DNA of 64,000 nucleotides from assembly GCF_023721415.1 (NCBI RefSeq), contig NZ_JAMQVC010000002.1:868001-932000 (forward strand). The letters are read 5' to 3'. The position numbers were made by a program, and so were the translations under genes. Below the pieces are notes generated by a model, which saw nothing but the letters and a program-made list of their open reading frames with translations, had not been told where the DNA came from and did no database searches. Positions 62,010-64,000 of this stretch are shown here, in pieces. Within the stretch, counting starts at the first letter, position 1. Each line of letters starts with the position of its first letter. The stretch is from Galbibacter mesophilus. Its GTDB lineage: Bacteria > Bacteroidota > Bacteroidia > Flavobacteriales > Flavobacteriaceae.

Positions 62010-62348
62010 TTAAGCTTTTTCGTTAAGTTTTTTTCTTCTTTTCTCCGCCCAAGCGATAGCGTGCTTATCCAACTTAACAGTTAAATAGCGCATAATTCGC
62101 TCGTCACGTCTAAATTCCAATTCGAATGGCTCAATCGCTTCTCCAGCAACTTTGAATTCAAAAAGGTGGTAAAAACCACTTTTCTTGTTTTGGATTGGGT
62201 AAGCCAATTTTTTAAGGCCCCAATCTTCTTTTGATACAAACTCCGCCCCTTTAGAGGTTAAGAAATCTTCAAACTTCTTAACTGTTTCCTTTATCTGAGT
62301 GTCAGATAAAACGGGATTAAGAATGAAAACAGTTTCGTAATGATTCAT
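62010..62348 (-). CDS. rpsF: 30S ribosomal protein S6
   Basis: 112 residues. MNHYETVFILNPVLSD at the N-terminus, LKKLAYPIQNKKSGFYHLFE in the middle and EFRRDERIMRYLTVKLDKH near the end are the S6 core. The C-terminus is AEKRRKKLNEKA: basic, without the Glu-Glu end that E. coli RimK extends. It is first in rpsF-rpsR-rplI and has an exact Bacteroidetes promoter upstream. It forms a heterodimer with S18 in the 30S platform. Confidence 0.98.
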   Translation of the reverse strand: MNHYETVFILNPVLSDTQIKETVKKFEDFLTSKGAEFVSKEDWGLKKLAYPIQNKKSGFYHLFEFKVAGEAIEPFELEFRRDERIMRYLTVKLDKHAIAWAEKRRKKLNEKA

Positions 62349-62380
62349 AATCTGAATATTAATATTTATTTTTAAGGCTG

Positions 62381-62411
62381 CAAAATTAGAATTATTTTTT
62401 GTAATTACAAA
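62381..62411 (-). promoter_or_regulatory. Primary sigma promoter of rpsF operon (consensus match)
   Basis: Minus strand: TTTG (62411-62408), exactly 19 bases, TAATTTTG (62388-62381). Both elements and spacing match the Bacteroidetes primary sigma consensus TTTG-N19-21-TANNTTTG. The predicted start near 62375 leaves a leader of about 27 nt, too short for a structured S6:S18 autoregulatory RNA after it. Confidence 0.85.
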
Positions 62412-62558
62412 ACGGGATTATAAAATTTCGATGAGTGCAGGTGAAAAACACCCTTTATTCAACATATTTTCCCTATTTCACAACATTTTCTTTGCTTCAC
62501 CTTAGTTTTTTCCTTAAAATTGTACCACACAAATTTCCAACCAGTTAGCTTTTACAAG

Positions 62559-63257
62559 ATGAAGATGAATTGTATTATTGTAGACGACTCCAGCATACAG
62601 CGCATGTCTGTTGCACGATTGATTAAAAATCACCCAATGTTGAATTTGGTTGCAGAATACAGTAATGCAATTGAAGCCCGTAACGGACTTAAAAAACAGA
62701 AGATAGATCTTATCTTTTTGGATATTGAGATGCCTGTTGTTAATGGGTTCGATTTATTGGAAGCACTGGAAGAACCACCACAGGTAATCCTAATTACCGG
62801 TAGTGCCCAGTATGCACTTAAAGCTTTTGACTACGACGTAACAGACTACTTACACAAACCTATCACTCAAGAACGTTTTGAAGCTTCTGTTAAAAGAGCT
62901 CAAGAAACTTTTAAACTTAAAGTGGCTTCAAAAGAAGATGATGAGCATATTTTCGTAAAAAGCAATTTGAAAAAGCGCAAAGTTTTTCTAAATGAAATTA
63001 ATTGGGTTGAGGCTTTAGGGGATTATATAAAATTGGTAACGGAAGAGGCAAACATCGTTATTCTTTCTACTATGAAGTCTTTCGAAAAGGAATTGCCTGC
63101 AGATCGTTTTCTTCGCATCCATAAATCTTACATCGTGAATTTGGATAAGGTTGAAAAGTTCAACAGTAAAAATGTAGAAGTTAACGGAAAACCTATTCCA
63201 CTTAGTAGAAATAAAAAACAGGAATTATCCGAAGCTTTGAGCAGCAGTAATTCCTAA
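62559..63257 (+). CDS. LytTR-family response regulator
   Basis: About 232 residues from the ATG at 62559 (MKMNCIIVDDSSIQ); the frame extends upstream to a TTG, but the receiver domain starts here. The receiver has CIIVDD (acid pocket), LIFLDIEMPVVNGFDLL (phospho-acceptor Asp near 53), VILITGSAQYALKAFDYD (Thr switch) and DYLHKPI (Lys). The LytTR DNA-binding domain follows: HIFVKSNLKKRKVFLNEINW, EALGDYIKLVTEE and FLRIHKSYIVNLDKVEKF. No cognate histidine kinase is adjacent. It is divergent from the rpsF operon. Confidence 0.95.
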   Translation: MKMNCIIVDDSSIQRMSVARLIKNHPMLNLVAEYSNAIEARNGLKKQKIDLIFLDIEMPVVNGFDLLEALEEPPQVILITGSAQYALKAFDYDVTDYLHKPITQERFEASVKRAQETFKLKVASKEDDEHIFVKSNLKKRKVFLNEINWVEALGDYIKLVTEEANIVILSTMKSFEKELPADRFLRIHKSYIVNLDKVEKFNSKNVEVNGKPIPLSRNKKQELSEALSSSNS

Positions 63258-63322
63258 ATTCATACTTATTAATCTTTTTCTTTCCATTCTTGAAAAGTAG
63301 GGCTGTCTAATTTTTTAGGTTT

Positions 63323-63464
63323 AGCCAACAAACTCCAACGCGCTTACAGCTTTTGGAATTTGGGCTTGAAAATCCGTGTTACCTCAGAAGATCCTGACGC
63401 TGACGGTCAGGATTAGTTCAGCCAACAAATCCCAATGCGCTTACAGCTTTTGGAATTTGGGCTT
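63323..63464. repeat. 45-bp direct repeats flanking a hairpin
   Basis: AGCCAACAAAC... (63323-63367) and AGCCAACAAAT... (63420-63464) agree at 42 of 45 positions, including GCGCTTACAGCTTTTGGAAT. Between them is the hairpin ATCCTGAC-N7-GTCAGGAT (63391-63413). The right copy ends two bases before the convergent priA stop. Confidence 0.93.
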
Positions 63465-63466
63465 CA

Positions 63467-64000
63467 CTAATATACATCCACATTATAAATTATTCGTACG
63501 CTTCGGTAATTGGAAATAGCGTTAAAACTTTTATCTATTTTTTTGATGGAGAGCTTTGTTTGTTTAACTGATTGCTGATTGGGTATCTTAACTACTATAT
63601 TTTTTAAATATTCGTTTCTAATTCGTGCTACCGGCGGAAATTCCGGGCCCAATATTTCTGTTTTGGTATGTTTGCCAAAAACAGTCTGTAACGCCTGGGC
63701 GTACCAAGTACTGGCTTCATTCACTTTATTATAATCCCTATGCTTAAATGTAATTTTAATCATTCGGATAAAGGGTGGATATCGAAATTGCTTTCGCTCG
63801 TTTATCTGGTCTACAAACATTTCTTCATATCTATTCAACGAAGCTTGCTGTAAAATTTGATGGTAAGGATTATATGTTTGCACAATCACTTTACCTCGTT
63901 TCTTGGTGCGTCCTGCCCTGCCCGCAACTTGTTGAATAAGTTGAAAACTACGCTCATGGGCTCTAAAATCAGGGAAATTCAGCAAAGAATCGGCATTCAT
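63467..64000 (-). CDS. priA: Primosomal protein N' (PriA helicase), C-terminal part only
   Basis: 177 residues visible; the gene enters from the right window edge, so the start shown by the first ATG is not the true start. Visible motifs: FQLIQQVAGRAGRTKKRGKV is helicase motif VI (QVAGRAGR), followed by VIVQTYNPYHQIL and the C-terminal domain QFRYPPFIRMIKITFKHRDY and GPEFPPVARIRNEYLKNIVV. PriA restarts stalled replication forks. The zinc-binding and Walker regions lie outside the window. It is convergent with the LytTR regulator across a repeat-filled gap. Confidence 0.95.
   Translation of the reverse strand: MNADSLLNFPDFRAHERSFQLIQQVAGRAGRTKKRGKVIVQTYNPYHQILQQASLNRYEEMFVDQINERKQFRYPPFIRMIKITFKHRDYNKVNEASTWYAQALQTVFGKHTKTEILGPEFPPVARIRNEYLKNIVVKIPNQQSVKQTKLSIKKIDKSFNAISNYRSVRIIYNVDVY

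Overview
The window reads as chromosomal DNA from a marine-type member of the Flavobacteriia (Bacteroidetes). Supporting evidence: an A/T-rich background; outer-membrane TonB receptors with a carboxypeptidase-like N-terminal domain, one of them Oar-like; a tyrosinase with a type IX secretion (T9SS) C-terminal sorting domain; a DUF6377-type membrane regulator; several TTG starts; almost no Shine-Dalgarno sequences; and promoters of the Bacteroidetes form TTTG-N19-TANNTTTG, seen best in front of rpsF. No rRNA, tRNA, CRISPR array, insertion sequence or prophage was recognised. Genus cannot be fixed by reading alone.

Layout. 1-4.1 kb: end of a surface-polysaccharide cluster (a cut GT2 glycosyltransferase, two GT4 glycosyltransferases, a convergent CapK-like adenylate-forming enzyme). 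4.3-7.0 kb: TonB receptor plus a small heavy-metal-associated (HMA) protein. 7.0-10.8 kb: minus-strand operon of a four-repeat FnIII protein, a secreted tyrosinase and a small exported protein. 11.2-16.5 kb: PglC-like initiating sugar transferase and ATP-grasp protein, then an outer-membrane beta-barrel protein, two lipoproteins (one HAD phosphatase-like) and a VOC protein. 16.5-17.1 kb: a 43-bp satellite-like array. 17.2-26.1 kb: CpsB-type phosphatase, Wzc/Wza/CapD/DegT operon and a UDP-glucose dehydrogenase of animal-like type. Together with the first block this gives initiation, sugar modification, transfer, export and phosphorylation control of an exopolysaccharide or capsule; no Wzx or Wzy is seen here.

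26.3-38.5 kb is housekeeping: TPR protein, gyrA, clpC, a retropepsin-like/RimK fusion, an STAS-like protein, histidine ammonia-lyase and the NAD(P)HX repair enzyme. 38.6-43.7 kb is the thrA-thrB-thrC operon, preceded by a previously unlisted 35-codon leader peptide made largely of Thr and Ile codons, so the operon is very probably attenuated. 44-54 kb holds small regulators and accessory genes (MFS transporter with a Crp/Fnr regulator, DUF421 protein, WYL regulator and DinB protein divergent around a second 43-bp array, DUF6377 regulator, SDR with TetR, bestrophin, UBP-type zinc finger). 54-64 kb: a cyclic-nucleotide-domain/thioredoxin-reductase-like protein, hisS, an Oar-like receptor, rpsF-rpsR-rplI, a LytTR response regulator and the 3' end of priA.

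The most unusual items are (i) two intergenic arrays of the same 43-bp repeat, 31 kb apart and in opposite orientation, built from 21/22-bp half-units that each carry an ACGT dyad word, and (ii) the thr leader peptide. All similarity statements come from reading motifs; no database search was run.
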